Notes under the pieces: generated by a model | Told to the model about the DNA's origin: nothing | Seen by the model: only the letters and a program-made list of their open reading frames with translations | Databases searched by the model: none | Position numbers and translations under genes: made by a program | From: Kibdelosporangium aridum | GTDB taxonomy: Bacteria; Actinomycetota; Actinomycetes; Mycobacteriales; Pseudonocardiaceae | Assembly (NCBI RefSeq): GCF_900176515.1 | Contig: NZ_FWXV01000005.1 | Span: 309,360 to 373,359, forward strand | Length of the DNA stretch: 64,000 bases | Direction: 5' to 3' | In this document: piece after piece, positions 8,573-16,425 of the stretch | How the letters are laid out: each line of letters begins with the position of its first letter | How positions within the stretch are numbered: position 1 is the stretch's first letter

Positions 8573-9715
8573 TCACGCGCTCAACGGCCCTTTCGGGAAC
8601 ACCGCTGTGAAACTCGTGATCACCGTTCCGTCTGGACCTTTCCGTCCTCCTTGGTTGACCGACAACTGTGCCCCGATCACGCAGGCGATGTGGCTCGCGA
8701 GTGCGAGCCCGAAGCCTGTCCCTTCAACGGATTGAGCTTGCGCTGCTTCCCCGCGGAAGAACAAGTCGAAGACCTGCGTGAACTCGTGCGGTCGGATAGG
8801 CGGGCCGAACGATTCGACTTCGAACGTGATGTGTTCTTCATCCTCGGCGAACCACAGGGTGATTGTGGTTCCTGGCGGTGCGTACTTCGCGGCGTTGTCC
8901 AGGAAAGCGTGGGGTATCACGCCGACCGCGTCCGGATTCGCGTGCAGGGATCCCCAGCTTCCGCCCGCGGTCACCACCTTCAGATCCTTGGACTGGAAGG
9001 TTGACCCGTATATTCGTGAATACTTCGTGACCAGGCCGTGCAGGCGGAAGTTCTTCTTGGACTTCGGGTCGTCGATCTTCTCCGGGTACATGAGGTACAA
9101 CGCCGCTTCGAGTTTGCTCTCCAGCAGGCGGGCGGCCCAGTATATCGCTCGAAGTTCCGGTGCGGCCGACGAAAGCGCCACCTCGAATTCTGTGCCCGGC
9201 TCTGCGGTTTCGACGATGACATTGACATTCTGCACGATTTGGGTGATCAGTTGTCGATAGTCGTGCACTTGAGCGAGCGAACGTTGCACGTCAGGGCGAA
9301 GCGCCCGGACAATGTCGTCGAGGTAACCCGCGCTTGCCTTGTATTCCTCGATAATTGCTCGCTTGGCGTCATCGACTTCGCTGGCGAACCTCGCGTCCGC
9401 GGCTGACGCGGCATCGATGACGGCACGGAGGTCGGTGAGCACGATCGTCTTCTTGCCGAGTTTCTTGACCATGCGCCTATGCGCGGCCAAGTGCGTCGGG
9501 TAGTCGCGCGCGACAACGCCGGCAACCAAGAGATCGTCGTCGATCCGGGCGTAGTTGAGGCCGTACGAGCAGAGGCCCACCCCTGAGGAGGCTGCTGACT
9601 CGCACTGCCGGTTGCATGATCCGCATCTGTCTGGCCACGGGATGTGGATTCCGTCGCGGCGTTCGCCACGGAAGACATGCGGGTACGGCAGGAACTGCAG
9701 CGCTACTGGGTCCAT
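8573..9715 (-). CDS. Atypical sensor histidine kinase-like ATPase with N-terminal Cys cluster
   Basis: 380 aa, soluble. Residues 31-49 hold four cysteines spaced C-x2-C-x3-C-x10-C, which suggests a zinc or iron-sulfur site. Residues ~60-115 form a small alpha/beta segment (LLVAGVVARDYPTH, then KKTIVLTDLRAVID). Residues ~120-225 are helical. The C-terminal third is a GHKL/HATPase domain: N-box HAFLDNAAKYAPPG and glycine box EGTGFGLALASH. I do not see a standard H-box with a phospho-accepting His, so it may not be a classical histidine kinase. Its ATG overlaps the end of the receiver gene by 13 bases, so the two are one operon. Sensing of redox state or metal by the Cys cluster is inference. 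Confidence 0.75.
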   Translation of the reverse strand: MDPVALQFLPYPHVFRGERRDGIHIPWPDRCGSCNRQCESAASSGVGLCSYGLNYARIDDDLLVAGVVARDYPTHLAAHRRMVKKLGKKTIVLTDLRAVIDAASAADARFASEVDDAKRAIIEEYKASAGYLDDIVRALRPDVQRSLAQVHDYRQLITQIVQNVNVIVETAEPGTEFEVALSSAAPELRAIYWAARLLESKLEAALYLMYPEKIDDPKSKKNFRLHGLVTKYSRIYGSTFQSKDLKVVTAGGSWGSLHANPDAVGVIPHAFLDNAAKYAPPGTTITLWFAEDEEHITFEVESFGPPIRPHEFTQVFDLFFRGEAAQAQSVEGTGFGLALASHIACVIGAQLSVNQGGRKGPDGTVITSFTAVFPKGPLSA

Positions 9716-10338
9716 AGTCGGGTTACGTTGATCGCGAGTTGGGCAATGGAAACGATCTTTTCAACCGTCACATTGTCCAACGTCCGGGAAAGATGCTGTC
9801 GCAGCGCGGAGGTGTCTCCTCGCCGTACTGCCTTCTTGGCCAGCTTCAGGTCCTTGCGGCCGCTCAGGCCTACCTCGTTGAGCGCGGTGCTGATTCGCTC
9901 CATGTGGAACCCGAGCGAGAAGTTGTTGCGGAGCAGGTCGTCCACTTTGCGTTTGAAGTCGAAGTAGTCGGCACTCTTCGGTAGCACGCCGTCCGCGAGT
10001 TCGAAGAAGGACTGATATTTGACCGGGAACTCGGCGTTCGAGTAGGCGATCACGAGCTGCGATGGGCGAACCTGCTTGATGTGCTTCAGTACGCCGAGGC
10101 CTTGGTCCTCGATCGAGACGCGTGCACCGACGCCTTGCAGATCGAGCAGGATCAGATCGTACTGCCCCTGTTCGAGAGCTTTGATGCTGGTGACGTCACG
10201 CCATTTTTCGATGGTGTAGCCGTCGCGCTTGAACAGCTTGATGTAAGGGAAGTCCTGGTCGTCGATGACGAGGATTCGGACACGTAATATTATTTCGCTC
10301 AGTGGCAGCTCTGGTCGATTCTTCTTTCTGGTGAGCAC
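9703..10338 (-). CDS. Response-regulator receiver protein without a recognisable output domain
   Basis: About 211 aa. The receiver domain runs from VRILVIDDQ (acidic pair) through YDLILLDLQG (phospho-acceptor Asp) to VIAYSNAEF and the conserved Lys in LPKSADY. The C-terminal ~80 residues are helical (LLRNNFSLGFHMERI..., KAVRRGDTSALRQHL) with no recognisable DNA-binding motif. The open frame extends to a GTG at 10494, but that codon lies inside a perfect hairpin and has no ribosome site. GTG at 10338 has GAGGG at a good distance and puts the receiver ~20 residues from the N-terminus, so it is preferred. The stop overlaps the kinase-like gene. The partner, and the effect of phosphorylation, are unknown. 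Confidence 0.75.
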   Translation of the reverse strand: MLTRKKNRPELPLSEIILRVRILVIDDQDFPYIKLFKRDGYTIEKWRDVTSIKALEQGQYDLILLDLQGVGARVSIEDQGLGVLKHIKQVRPSQLVIAYSNAEFPVKYQSFFELADGVLPKSADYFDFKRKVDDLLRNNFSLGFHMERISTALNEVGLSGRKDLKLAKKAVRRGDTSALRQHLSRTLDNVTVEKIVSIAQLAINVTRLWTQ

Positions 10339-10459
10339 CCAAACCCCGCCCTCGCTGCACCAACTGTGGTCGGTGCGGATGTATTTGGACGTGCAAGATA
10401 CACCACCGGGCAACGGCGTGGCCGGAAGGTGCGGGCGAGTTGCTCGTGAAATGAATTCA

Positions 10460-10503
10460 CTTTCTATCGTGAATCCGTAGAAATGCGGGTTCACGATAGA
10501 AAG
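10460..10503. promoter_or_regulatory. Perfect 14-bp inverted repeat upstream of the receiver gene
   Basis: Left arm CTTTCTATCGTGAA (10460-10473) and right arm TTCACGATAGAAAG (10490-10503) match perfectly with a 16-base spacer. A further GTGAA...TTCAC pair (10446-10460) sits alongside. It lies in the 239-base gap between the enoyl-CoA hydratase stop and the preferred receiver start, about 125-165 bases upstream of that start. It could be an operator, a leader hairpin, or a terminator for the upstream operon. There is no run of T on the minus strand, which argues against a simple terminator. Confidence 0.5.
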
Positions 10504-10577
10504 TTGCCAAAACTATTGTGTGTCGTACTATCCGCGAGGAGTGTGGATTTCGGCTGGTAGCGGCCGGTGCGGGACGG

Positions 10578-11402
10578 TCAGCGGCCGGTCCAGCGGGGTT
10601 TGCGGCCCGCGGTCCACGCGGCGTAGAACTCGGCGTGGTCCTCGGACTTCATCAGCAGTGCCTGGGTGATGGCTTCCAGTTCGATCGACGAGCCGAGGTC
10701 CATGTCGAGTTCCCGGGTGAGCAGGACCTTCGTGGTCGAGTACGCCAGCGCCGGGCCCGAAGCCAGCCTCGTGGCCAGCGCGGATGTCTCGTCGGCGAGT
10801 GCTGAGTCCTCGACGACCTTGGTGGCCAGGCCGATCCCCAACGCGGTCGAAGCGTCTACCTTGTCGCCCAACAGCAGCAACTCGGTAGCCCGGCCGAGGC
10901 CGACAAGGCGAGGCAGGAGATACGCCGAACCCATGTCGGCGCCGGCTAGGCCGACTTTGGTGAACAGGAAGGCAAAGGACGCCGACGAGGCAAGCAACCG
11001 GAAGTCGCTGGCGAGGGCGATCACTGAGCCCGCGCCCGCGGCGATGCCGTTGACGGCCGCGATCACGGGCAGGGGGCACTCGCGCAACGCTTTCACGACC
11101 GCGCCGGTCATCCGGGTGAATTCGAGCAGCTGCGCGGGTTCCATTTTCTGCAGTTCGCCGATGATCTCCTCGACGTCACCGCCCGAACAGAAACCCCTGC
11201 CCTCACCGGTGATCACGAGCACGCGGGCGTCACCCCGGTGCGGTAGTTCGGTGATCAGATCACGCAAGTCGGCGTACACGTCGAAGGTCAGCGCGTTCAG
11301 CTTGTCGGGACGGGAGAACTTCACCGTCGCCACGCCGTCCGCCACCGAGAAGTCGAAGTGTTCCCATGACGACGTGATCCCCGCGGATGCCCGGAAGACC
11401 AT
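10578..11402 (-). CDS. Enoyl-CoA hydratase/isomerase family protein
   Basis: 274 aa crotonase-fold protein. Visible features: RPDKLNALTFDVY near residue 31, oxyanion-hole segment GFCSGGDVEEI, and the second conserved segment AAVNGIAAGAGSVIALASDF followed by GLAGADMGSAYLLPRLVG. The position of Asp in AGADMG matches a typical acid/base position in the family. It is the last gene of a three-gene minus-strand operon; its ATG overlaps the ligase stop (TGATG). Beside an aryl-CoA ligase and tryptophan catabolism genes it is likely to act on an aryl- or acyl-CoA intermediate. The exact substrate is inference. Confidence 0.85.
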   Translation of the reverse strand: MVFRASAGITSSWEHFDFSVADGVATVKFSRPDKLNALTFDVYADLRDLITELPHRGDARVLVITGEGRGFCSGGDVEEIIGELQKMEPAQLLEFTRMTGAVVKALRECPLPVIAAVNGIAAGAGSVIALASDFRLLASSASFAFLFTKVGLAGADMGSAYLLPRLVGLGRATELLLLGDKVDASTALGIGLATKVVEDSALADETSALATRLASGPALAYSTTKVLLTRELDMDLGSSIELEAITQALLMKSEDHAEFYAAWTAGRKPRWTGR

Positions 11403-12883
11403 CAGTTCGCTCCTTTCAGGGCACGGCGATCCAGCTTGCCCGAGGCGGTTTTCGGCAGCGCGGACACGAATCGCACGTCCCGCGGGTACTTGTGCGGCGC
11501 GAGCCGCGCCCGGACGAAGTCCTGCAGCTCAGTGCCGGAGACCTCGGACGAGACAACAACAAACGCGCGCGGCCGGGTCAATCCGTCCTCTTGATACCCG
11601 ACCACCGCGCACTCGAGCACCGCCTCGTGGGACAGCAGGCAGTTCTCGATCTCCGCCGGTGCCACCCACACCCCGCCGACCTTCAACAGGTCGTCCGCCC
11701 GGCCTTGGTAGTAGAAGAAGCCGTCGGCGTCGCGCGTCACGAGGTCGCCCGACCGGACCGTGTGCGCACGCGGGAAAGTCTCGGCGGACTTCTCCGGTGC
11801 CTGCCAGTATTCCAAGGCCACTGTTTCGCCGGTGATCTCCAGCCGTCCGACTTCGCCGTCGGGCACGGGCACACCGTCCAGATCCACCACCTGTGCCTGG
11901 TAGCCCGGCACGACCTGGCCGAGACTGCCTTGCCGGGACTGCCCTGGCCGGTTCGACAGGTAGATGTGGTACGCCTCCGACGACCCGATCCCGTCGACGA
12001 CCTCCACGCCGAACGTGTCCATCCAGCGCCGGTACAGCTCGCCAGGCAGTGCCTCACCGGCCGAAGTGCACAGCCGCAGCGAGCTGAAGTCCTGTTCGGA
12101 CGCCGCGGGATGGGACACCATCGCACTCATCATGGTCGGCACGTTCACCAGGATGGTCGGCCGGTGTTCGGCGATGAGCTCGAACAGCTTCTCGACCGTG
12201 GTTCGCTCCGGGAACACGATTCCAGCCGCGCCGACGCCGAAGGGGAACAACGCGGTGAGATCCCTGGCGTACCCGAAGAACAACTTCGGCACGGGCAGAA
12301 CGATGTCGGACGGCTGAATGTCCAGCACGCCCTGGGCGTACCACGAGAAGCTCAACAGAGGGCTTCGCGCGGTCAGGACGCACGCCTTGGGCGCACCTGT
12401 ACTCCCAGTGGTGAACTTCCAGATCGCCACGTCGTCCTTCGTGGTCGGCGCTGCCTCCAAAGTAGACGGCTGGCGGCCGAACACCGGATCGTCCAGTGAG
12501 ACCAGGTTGGGCGCACCGGCTTCGCGGAGCTTGTCGGCAGTCGTGGCGTCCGCCAGCACAACCGCGGGCGAAACGTAGTCCACGTAGTACTTGTAGTCCT
12601 TGACCTGAAGGAACGTGTACACCTCGGCCGTGATCGCGCCGATCTTCTGCGCGCCATACCAAGCGGCCACGAAGTCCACGCTGTCGCTCAGCGCGAGCAG
12701 GACGCGATCACCTTGGCGCACACCGAGTTCCAGCAGGGCGTTGCCCATCTGGTTGACCCGCGCCGCCAACTCGCCGTACGTCACCGGGCCGGAAGCCGTC
12801 AGCAAAGCCGTGCGTTCGCCTGGGTTGCGGTCGACGAAGTACGAAGCGATGTTGAACGACGAAGGAATGTCCGAGTACCGCAT
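11402..12883 (-). CDS. Benzoate/2-aminobenzoate-CoA ligase family protein
   Basis: 493 aa ANL-superfamily acyl/aryl-CoA synthetase. Core motifs: P-loop KFTTGSTGAPKA, GIGSSEAYHIYLSN (A5, aromatic-acid subgroup), DLVTRDADGFFYYQGRADDLLKVGG (hinge Asp and A8) and catalytic Lys near the end in PKTASGKLDR. The overall pattern (GSSEAYHIYLS, VGGVWVAPAEIE) matches benzoate-CoA ligase-type enzymes. The gene lies in an operon opposite tryptophan dioxygenase and kynureninase, so its most likely substrate is anthranilate (2-aminobenzoate), which kynureninase can release. Start ATG overlaps the creatininase-family stop by one base. The ligase family is clear; substrate is inferred from context. Confidence 0.85.
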   Translation of the reverse strand: MRYSDIPSSFNIASYFVDRNPGERTALLTASGPVTYGELAARVNQMGNALLELGVRQGDRVLLALSDSVDFVAAWYGAQKIGAITAEVYTFLQVKDYKYYVDYVSPAVVLADATTADKLREAGAPNLVSLDDPVFGRQPSTLEAAPTTKDDVAIWKFTTGSTGAPKACVLTARSPLLSFSWYAQGVLDIQPSDIVLPVPKLFFGYARDLTALFPFGVGAAGIVFPERTTVEKLFELIAEHRPTILVNVPTMMSAMVSHPAASEQDFSSLRLCTSAGEALPGELYRRWMDTFGVEVVDGIGSSEAYHIYLSNRPGQSRQGSLGQVVPGYQAQVVDLDGVPVPDGEVGRLEITGETVALEYWQAPEKSAETFPRAHTVRSGDLVTRDADGFFYYQGRADDLLKVGGVWVAPAEIENCLLSHEAVLECAVVGYQEDGLTRPRAFVVVSSEVSGTELQDFVRARLAPHKYPRDVRFVSALPKTASGKLDRRALKGAN

Positions 12884-13614
12884 CAGACCTCCCCGATCAG
12901 TTCGAGGACCATCTCCACGAGCACCGCGTAGGTCTGCTCGCCTTCCTCGGCGGTGGCTGAAGCAGGTGAGCCGCAGTACGCCTGATCCATCCCCATCGCC
13001 ATGAAGTCCTTGTGCCCGGCGGACATCGCGGCGGGCAGGTCGACGTGCAGCGGGGGCAGCGACGCCATCCGTTCCTGGTCGACCAGGTCGGGACGGTCAG
13101 CGAGCACCAATGAGGTCTCGTACTGCCCGGCGTGGCACGAACCGGACTGGAACTCGGGTGTCAGACGGGCCGCGTTCGCCCTGCGGACAAGATCGAGGTA
13201 TCCCACGCCGGCAGCCGCTGTCGCCCGGCGCAAAGTCGCCACATGCTCCGGCTCGAAGTGGTTGTTCACCACGATGATGTCCACGAAACCCTGCTTGGTC
13301 AGCGACGAGCACACGTCCGTGACGATCGCGTACAGCGTGTCCTCGCTGACGTGCACAGCGCCAGGGAAAGCCGATGCGTACCGGGTGACGCCGTAGGGAA
13401 GAGGCGGCAGGATCAGCGCCCGGATCGACGGATGGCCGGCCAGCCGCCGAGCCACTCGTTCGCAGACGCCGATCGAGATCATCGGGTCGGTGTCCAGTGG
13501 CGCATGCGGGCCGTGTGGCTCGATTGCGCCAACCGGCAGCAGCAGGACAGGCCGTCGCGGTGCCGTCAACAGCCCGGCGACCTGCGGTGAGGTCAGCTCG
13601 GCGAAGTAGAGCAC
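12883..13614 (-). CDS. Creatininase-family amidohydrolase (candidate formylkynurenine hydrolase)
   Basis: 243 aa. The metal-binding motifs of the creatininase superfamily are visible: VGAIEPHGPHAPLDTD near residue 28, NNHFEPEH near residue 117, and SCHAGQYETSL near residue 157. Family members hydrolyse small amides (creatinine, formamidopyrimidines, the MftC-product peptide in mycofactocin). Here it heads an operon with aryl-CoA ligase and enoyl-CoA hydratase and is divergent from tryptophan dioxygenase and kynureninase. No cyclase-type kynurenine formamidase is seen in the locus, so this enzyme may remove the formyl group from N-formylkynurenine. That assignment is inference. GTG start, with almost no leader after the proposed promoter. 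Confidence 0.8.
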   Translation of the reverse strand: MLYFAELTSPQVAGLLTAPRRPVLLLPVGAIEPHGPHAPLDTDPMISIGVCERVARRLAGHPSIRALILPPLPYGVTRYASAFPGAVHVSEDTLYAIVTDVCSSLTKQGFVDIIVVNNHFEPEHVATLRRATAAAGVGYLDLVRRANAARLTPEFQSGSCHAGQYETSLVLADRPDLVDQERMASLPPLHVDLPAAMSAGHKDFMAMGMDQAYCGSPASATAEEGEQTYAVLVEMVLELIGEV

Positions 13615-13621
13615 CCGCGAA

Positions 13622-13658
13622 ACATTACGGTTGACCCCGCTGATGAGTCAACTATGCT
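13622..13658. promoter_or_regulatory. Divergent overlapping promoters sharing a GTTGAC-N11-GTCAAC operator
   Basis: The gap between the creatininase-family and PaaX genes holds a 6-bp palindrome, GTTGAC (13630-13635) and GTCAAC (13647-13652), with an 11-base spacer. On + a promoter reads TTGACC (13631-13636), N16, TATGCT (13653-13658), and the paaX ATG follows at 13665. On - it reads TTGACT (13651-13646), N18, TAATGT (13627-13622), and the GTG follows at 13614. Each -35 box is one arm of the palindrome, so a dimeric regulator bound there would block both promoters. Both starts lie six to seven bases past the -10 box, so both mRNAs are expected to be leaderless. PaaX is the obvious candidate regulator; that is inference. 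Confidence 0.6.
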
Positions 13659-13664
13659 CGCGGC

Positions 13665-14465
13665 ATGCCCGAGGCCCCGCAGGACCTGGTGATGACGCTG
13701 CTCGGCGCGCACCTGCGCCCGCGCGACCGCCAGGCATGGTCGGGCGGCCTGGTCGAACTGCTCGGCGACTTCGGGTTCTCCGAAGGCGCGGCCAGGGTGG
13801 CGCTGACCAGACTGGTCCGCCGCGAGCTGCTGGCCAAGGTGAAAGACGGCCGCCTCGTGCACTACACCGTCACACCCCGCAGCGCGGCCGTGTTCGAAGA
13901 GGGCGACACCCGCATCTTCGCGCTCGGCCGGGGTGACGACGACGAGCTGACGCAGTGGACGGTGCTGTGGCACGCGATCCCCGAAGACCAGAAAGTCGCC
14001 AGGACAAGGCTGGTGCGCAGGCTGCGGTTCCTCGGCTTCGGCCCGGTCCAGGACGGTACGTGGATCGCGCCACGCGACCGGGAACGCGAGGTCACGGCCC
14101 TGCTCAAGGACCAGGGCGTGGAGAAGCACGCCGGGCTGATGCTCGGCAGGCCGGCCGGTTCACTTGACTTCAGCACGTTCGTCGGCCGGGTGTGGGACTT
14201 CGACGAACTGGCCGCCCGGTACCGCGCGTTCGTCGAGGAGTTCAGCGGGCACGATCCCGGCACGCTGTCCGGCCGGGCCGCTTTGCTGCTGCGCACCAAG
14301 ATGACGCATCAGTTCCGGCAGTTCCCGTTCCTCGACCCGGACCTGCCCGCGCGTCTGATGACGCCACCGGCTCACCGCGCGCAAGCCGTGCGGTTGTTCC
14401 ATGATCTCTACACAGCGCTGGCCCCCGCGGCGATGCGCCATTTCGACGAGGTGATGCAGCCTTGA
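13665..14465 (+). CDS. PaaX family transcriptional regulator
   Basis: 266 aa. The N-terminal winged helix (about residues 5-75) has the PaaX look: LVMTLLGAHLRP, then GFSEGAARVALTRLVRRELLAKVKDGR. Then comes the central PaaX-like domain (WTVLWHAIPEDQKVARTRLVRRLRFLGFGPVQDGTWIAP) and the C-terminal PaaX domain (QFRQFPFLDPDLPARLMTP). PaaX proteins are repressors that usually sense aryl-CoA thioesters. The first gene of the kynurenine operon therefore encodes a sensor that could respond to the product of the divergent aryl-CoA ligase, for instance anthraniloyl-CoA. Its last bases overlap the next start (TTGA). Predicted to be made from a leaderless transcript. Confidence 0.85.
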   Translation: MPEAPQDLVMTLLGAHLRPRDRQAWSGGLVELLGDFGFSEGAARVALTRLVRRELLAKVKDGRLVHYTVTPRSAAVFEEGDTRIFALGRGDDDELTQWTVLWHAIPEDQKVARTRLVRRLRFLGFGPVQDGTWIAPRDREREVTALLKDQGVEKHAGLMLGRPAGSLDFSTFVGRVWDFDELAARYRAFVEEFSGHDPGTLSGRAALLLRTKMTHQFRQFPFLDPDLPARLMTPPAHRAQAVRLFHDLYTALAPAAMRHFDEVMQP

Positions 14466-15250
14466 CCGAGCACAACGCCGCCCTGACGTACTCCTCCTAC
14501 CTGGCGCTCGACGAGATCCTCGGCGCGCAGAAGCCGCGGTCGGACGAGCACGACGAGATGCTGTTCATCGTCATCCACCAGGTCTACGAGCTCTGGTTCA
14601 AACAGCTGCTGCACGAATTCGGCCGCGCGCAGCAGGTCCTGTCCAACGGCGAGACCGCGCACGCACTGCACACACTGCGCCGGGCACTGACGATCCTCAA
14701 GGTCGTGGTGGCCCAGATCGACGTGCTCGAGACGATGACACCGCGCCAGTTCACCAGCTTCCGTGAGCGGCTCGACGCGTCAAGCGGGTTCCAGTCCGCG
14801 CAGTTCCGTGAGGTCGAGGCAGTGCTCGGGCGCAGGGATACGCGGGTGTTCAAACACTATCCGCCGGGTGAGCAACGTGACCGGATCGAGGCGGCGATGA
14901 ACCGTCCGTCCCTTTTCGACTCTTTCCTGACTTACCTTTCGCTGCACGACTACGATGTGCCAAGCAAGTGCTTGCACCGGGACGTCTCGGCACCGGTGGA
15001 GCCGTCCAAGGACCTGCAACAGGTTCTCTTGCGGGTCTACCAGGACGACACGGGCCCGGCGCAGGTCTGTGAGCGGCTCGTGGACTTGGACGAGGGCCTG
15101 CAGGAATGGCGGTACCGGCACGTGAAGATGGTCGAGCGGGTGATCGGGCACAAGGTGGGCACCGGCGGCTCGGCCGGCGCGGCGTATCTGAAGACCACGC
15201 TGTTCACCCCGATGTTCCCGGACCTGTGGGAAGTTCGGAGCGAGCTGTGA
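14462..15250 (+). CDS. kynA: Tryptophan 2,3-dioxygenase
   Basis: 262 aa, within the normal bacterial range. The enzyme uses heme and O2 to open the indole ring of L-tryptophan to N-formylkynurenine. Family signature segments: LTYSSYLALDEILGAQ, DEMLFIVIHQVYELWFKQLLHE, FTSFRERLDASSGFQSAQFRE, and the heme region YRHVKMVERVIGHKVGTGGS whose first His is the expected heme ligand. The TTG start overlaps the PaaX stop (TTGA), so it is coupled to PaaX, and it is in turn coupled to kynureninase by a GTGA overlap. Assignment is secure. Confidence 0.95.
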   Translation: MTEHNAALTYSSYLALDEILGAQKPRSDEHDEMLFIVIHQVYELWFKQLLHEFGRAQQVLSNGETAHALHTLRRALTILKVVVAQIDVLETMTPRQFTSFRERLDASSGFQSAQFREVEAVLGRRDTRVFKHYPPGEQRDRIEAAMNRPSLFDSFLTYLSLHDYDVPSKCLHRDVSAPVEPSKDLQQVLLRVYQDDTGPAQVCERLVDLDEGLQEWRYRHVKMVERVIGHKVGTGGSAGAAYLKTTLFTPMFPDLWEVRSEL

Positions 15251-16422
15251 CCATGGAGGCGGGCACCGACCAGTCGGCGAGACTCGCGCCGCACTACTCC
15301 AACTTCGGTGTGTCCCACCGGTTGCTGTTGTCCGGGCACTCCCACCAGGCCTGGCCGGACGTCGCGATGGAAGGCATCGCCGAGGCCTTCGACGATGCCG
15401 CGCAACAGGTCGACGAGAAGTGGAACCGCGCTTTCGTCAAAGCAGAGCGGTTGCGCAACGGGTTCCGGGTGTTCCTCGGCGAGCCGGACGCGGAGATAGC
15501 GTTGGCGCCCAACACCCACGAGCTCGTGCTCCGCTTCCTGTCCTGTTTGGACCTTCGAGCCAGGCCGCGACTGATCACGTCGGACGGTGAGTTCCACACC
15601 CTGCGCAGGCAACTGGCCAGGCTCGCCGAGGAAGGCCTTGATGTCGTCCGGTTGCCCGCGGCACCGGCGGACACGTTGGCCGAGCGGATGGCCGACGCGC
15701 TGGACGACCGGACGAGCGCGGTGCTCGTGTCGGCTGTCCTGTTCGAAACGTCCAGAATCGTGCCTGGGCTGGACTTCCTGGCCGAGGAGTGCCGGCTGCG
15801 CGGCGTCGAGTTGCTTGTGGACGCTTACCACGCGCTCGGCCCGGTGCCGTTCTCCACCGCCGGAATCCCCAACGCGTGGGTGGTCGGTGGCGGCTACAAG
15901 TACCTCCAGCTCGGTGAGGGCAACTGCTTCATGCGGCTGCCACGGCACGCCGACACCTTCCGGCCGGTGATCACGGGGTGGTACGCGGAGTTCGCCGAAC
16001 TGGCCGATCACCACGACGGGCTGGTGGGCTACCCGCTTGGCAGCGCCAGGTTCGCGGGTTCGACCTACGACCCGACCAGCCATTACCGGGGTGCGCGGGT
16101 GTTCGACTTCTTCGCCGAGCACGGCCTGACCCCGGACCTGTTGCGCAAGGTCGCGTTGCACCAGGTCGGCCTGCTGGCGTCGTTGTTCGACCAGATCGGC
16201 GCGCCGGACGACATGATCACCCGCGATCGCGCGCCGGGTGAGAACTTCGGCGGGTTTCTGTCCCTGCGCACGCCGCACGCGCAGCGGCTGCAGGCACAGC
16301 TCACCGAACGAGGCGTGCTGACCGACGCCCGCGGCGACTATCTGCGGTTCGGGCCGGCTCCCTATCTGTCCGACAGGCAGCTGGAGGCCGCGATGGACGT
16401 GCTGGCCAGGCTGGTCACGTAG
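15247..16422 (+). CDS. kynU: Kynureninase (PLP-dependent)
   Basis: 391 aa fold-type I PLP enzyme. It splits L-kynurenine to anthranilate and alanine. Visible: LLSGHSHQAWPDVA at the N-terminus, LAPNTHELVLRFL, the cofactor Asp in LLVDAYHALG, and the Schiff-base Lys in GGGYKYLQLGEGNCFM. It is somewhat shorter than the ~415 aa typical enzyme. GTG at 15247 is preferred because GGAG lies six bases upstream and the codon overlaps the dioxygenase stop; ATG at 15253 is the alternative. A broader aminotransferase class V role is possible, but position right after tryptophan dioxygenase supports kynureninase. Confidence 0.85.
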   Translation: MTMEAGTDQSARLAPHYSNFGVSHRLLLSGHSHQAWPDVAMEGIAEAFDDAAQQVDEKWNRAFVKAERLRNGFRVFLGEPDAEIALAPNTHELVLRFLSCLDLRARPRLITSDGEFHTLRRQLARLAEEGLDVVRLPAAPADTLAERMADALDDRTSAVLVSAVLFETSRIVPGLDFLAEECRLRGVELLVDAYHALGPVPFSTAGIPNAWVVGGGYKYLQLGEGNCFMRLPRHADTFRPVITGWYAEFAELADHHDGLVGYPLGSARFAGSTYDPTSHYRGARVFDFFAEHGLTPDLLRKVALHQVGLLASLFDQIGAPDDMITRDRAPGENFGGFLSLRTPHAQRLQAQLTERGVLTDARGDYLRFGPAPYLSDRQLEAAMDVLARLVT

Positions 16423-16425
16423 GAA

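Noticed and set aside
10336..10494. GTG at 10494 as the receiver-protein start
   Set aside because: It lies within a perfect hairpin, has no ribosome site, and would add ~52 residues that fit no receiver fold.
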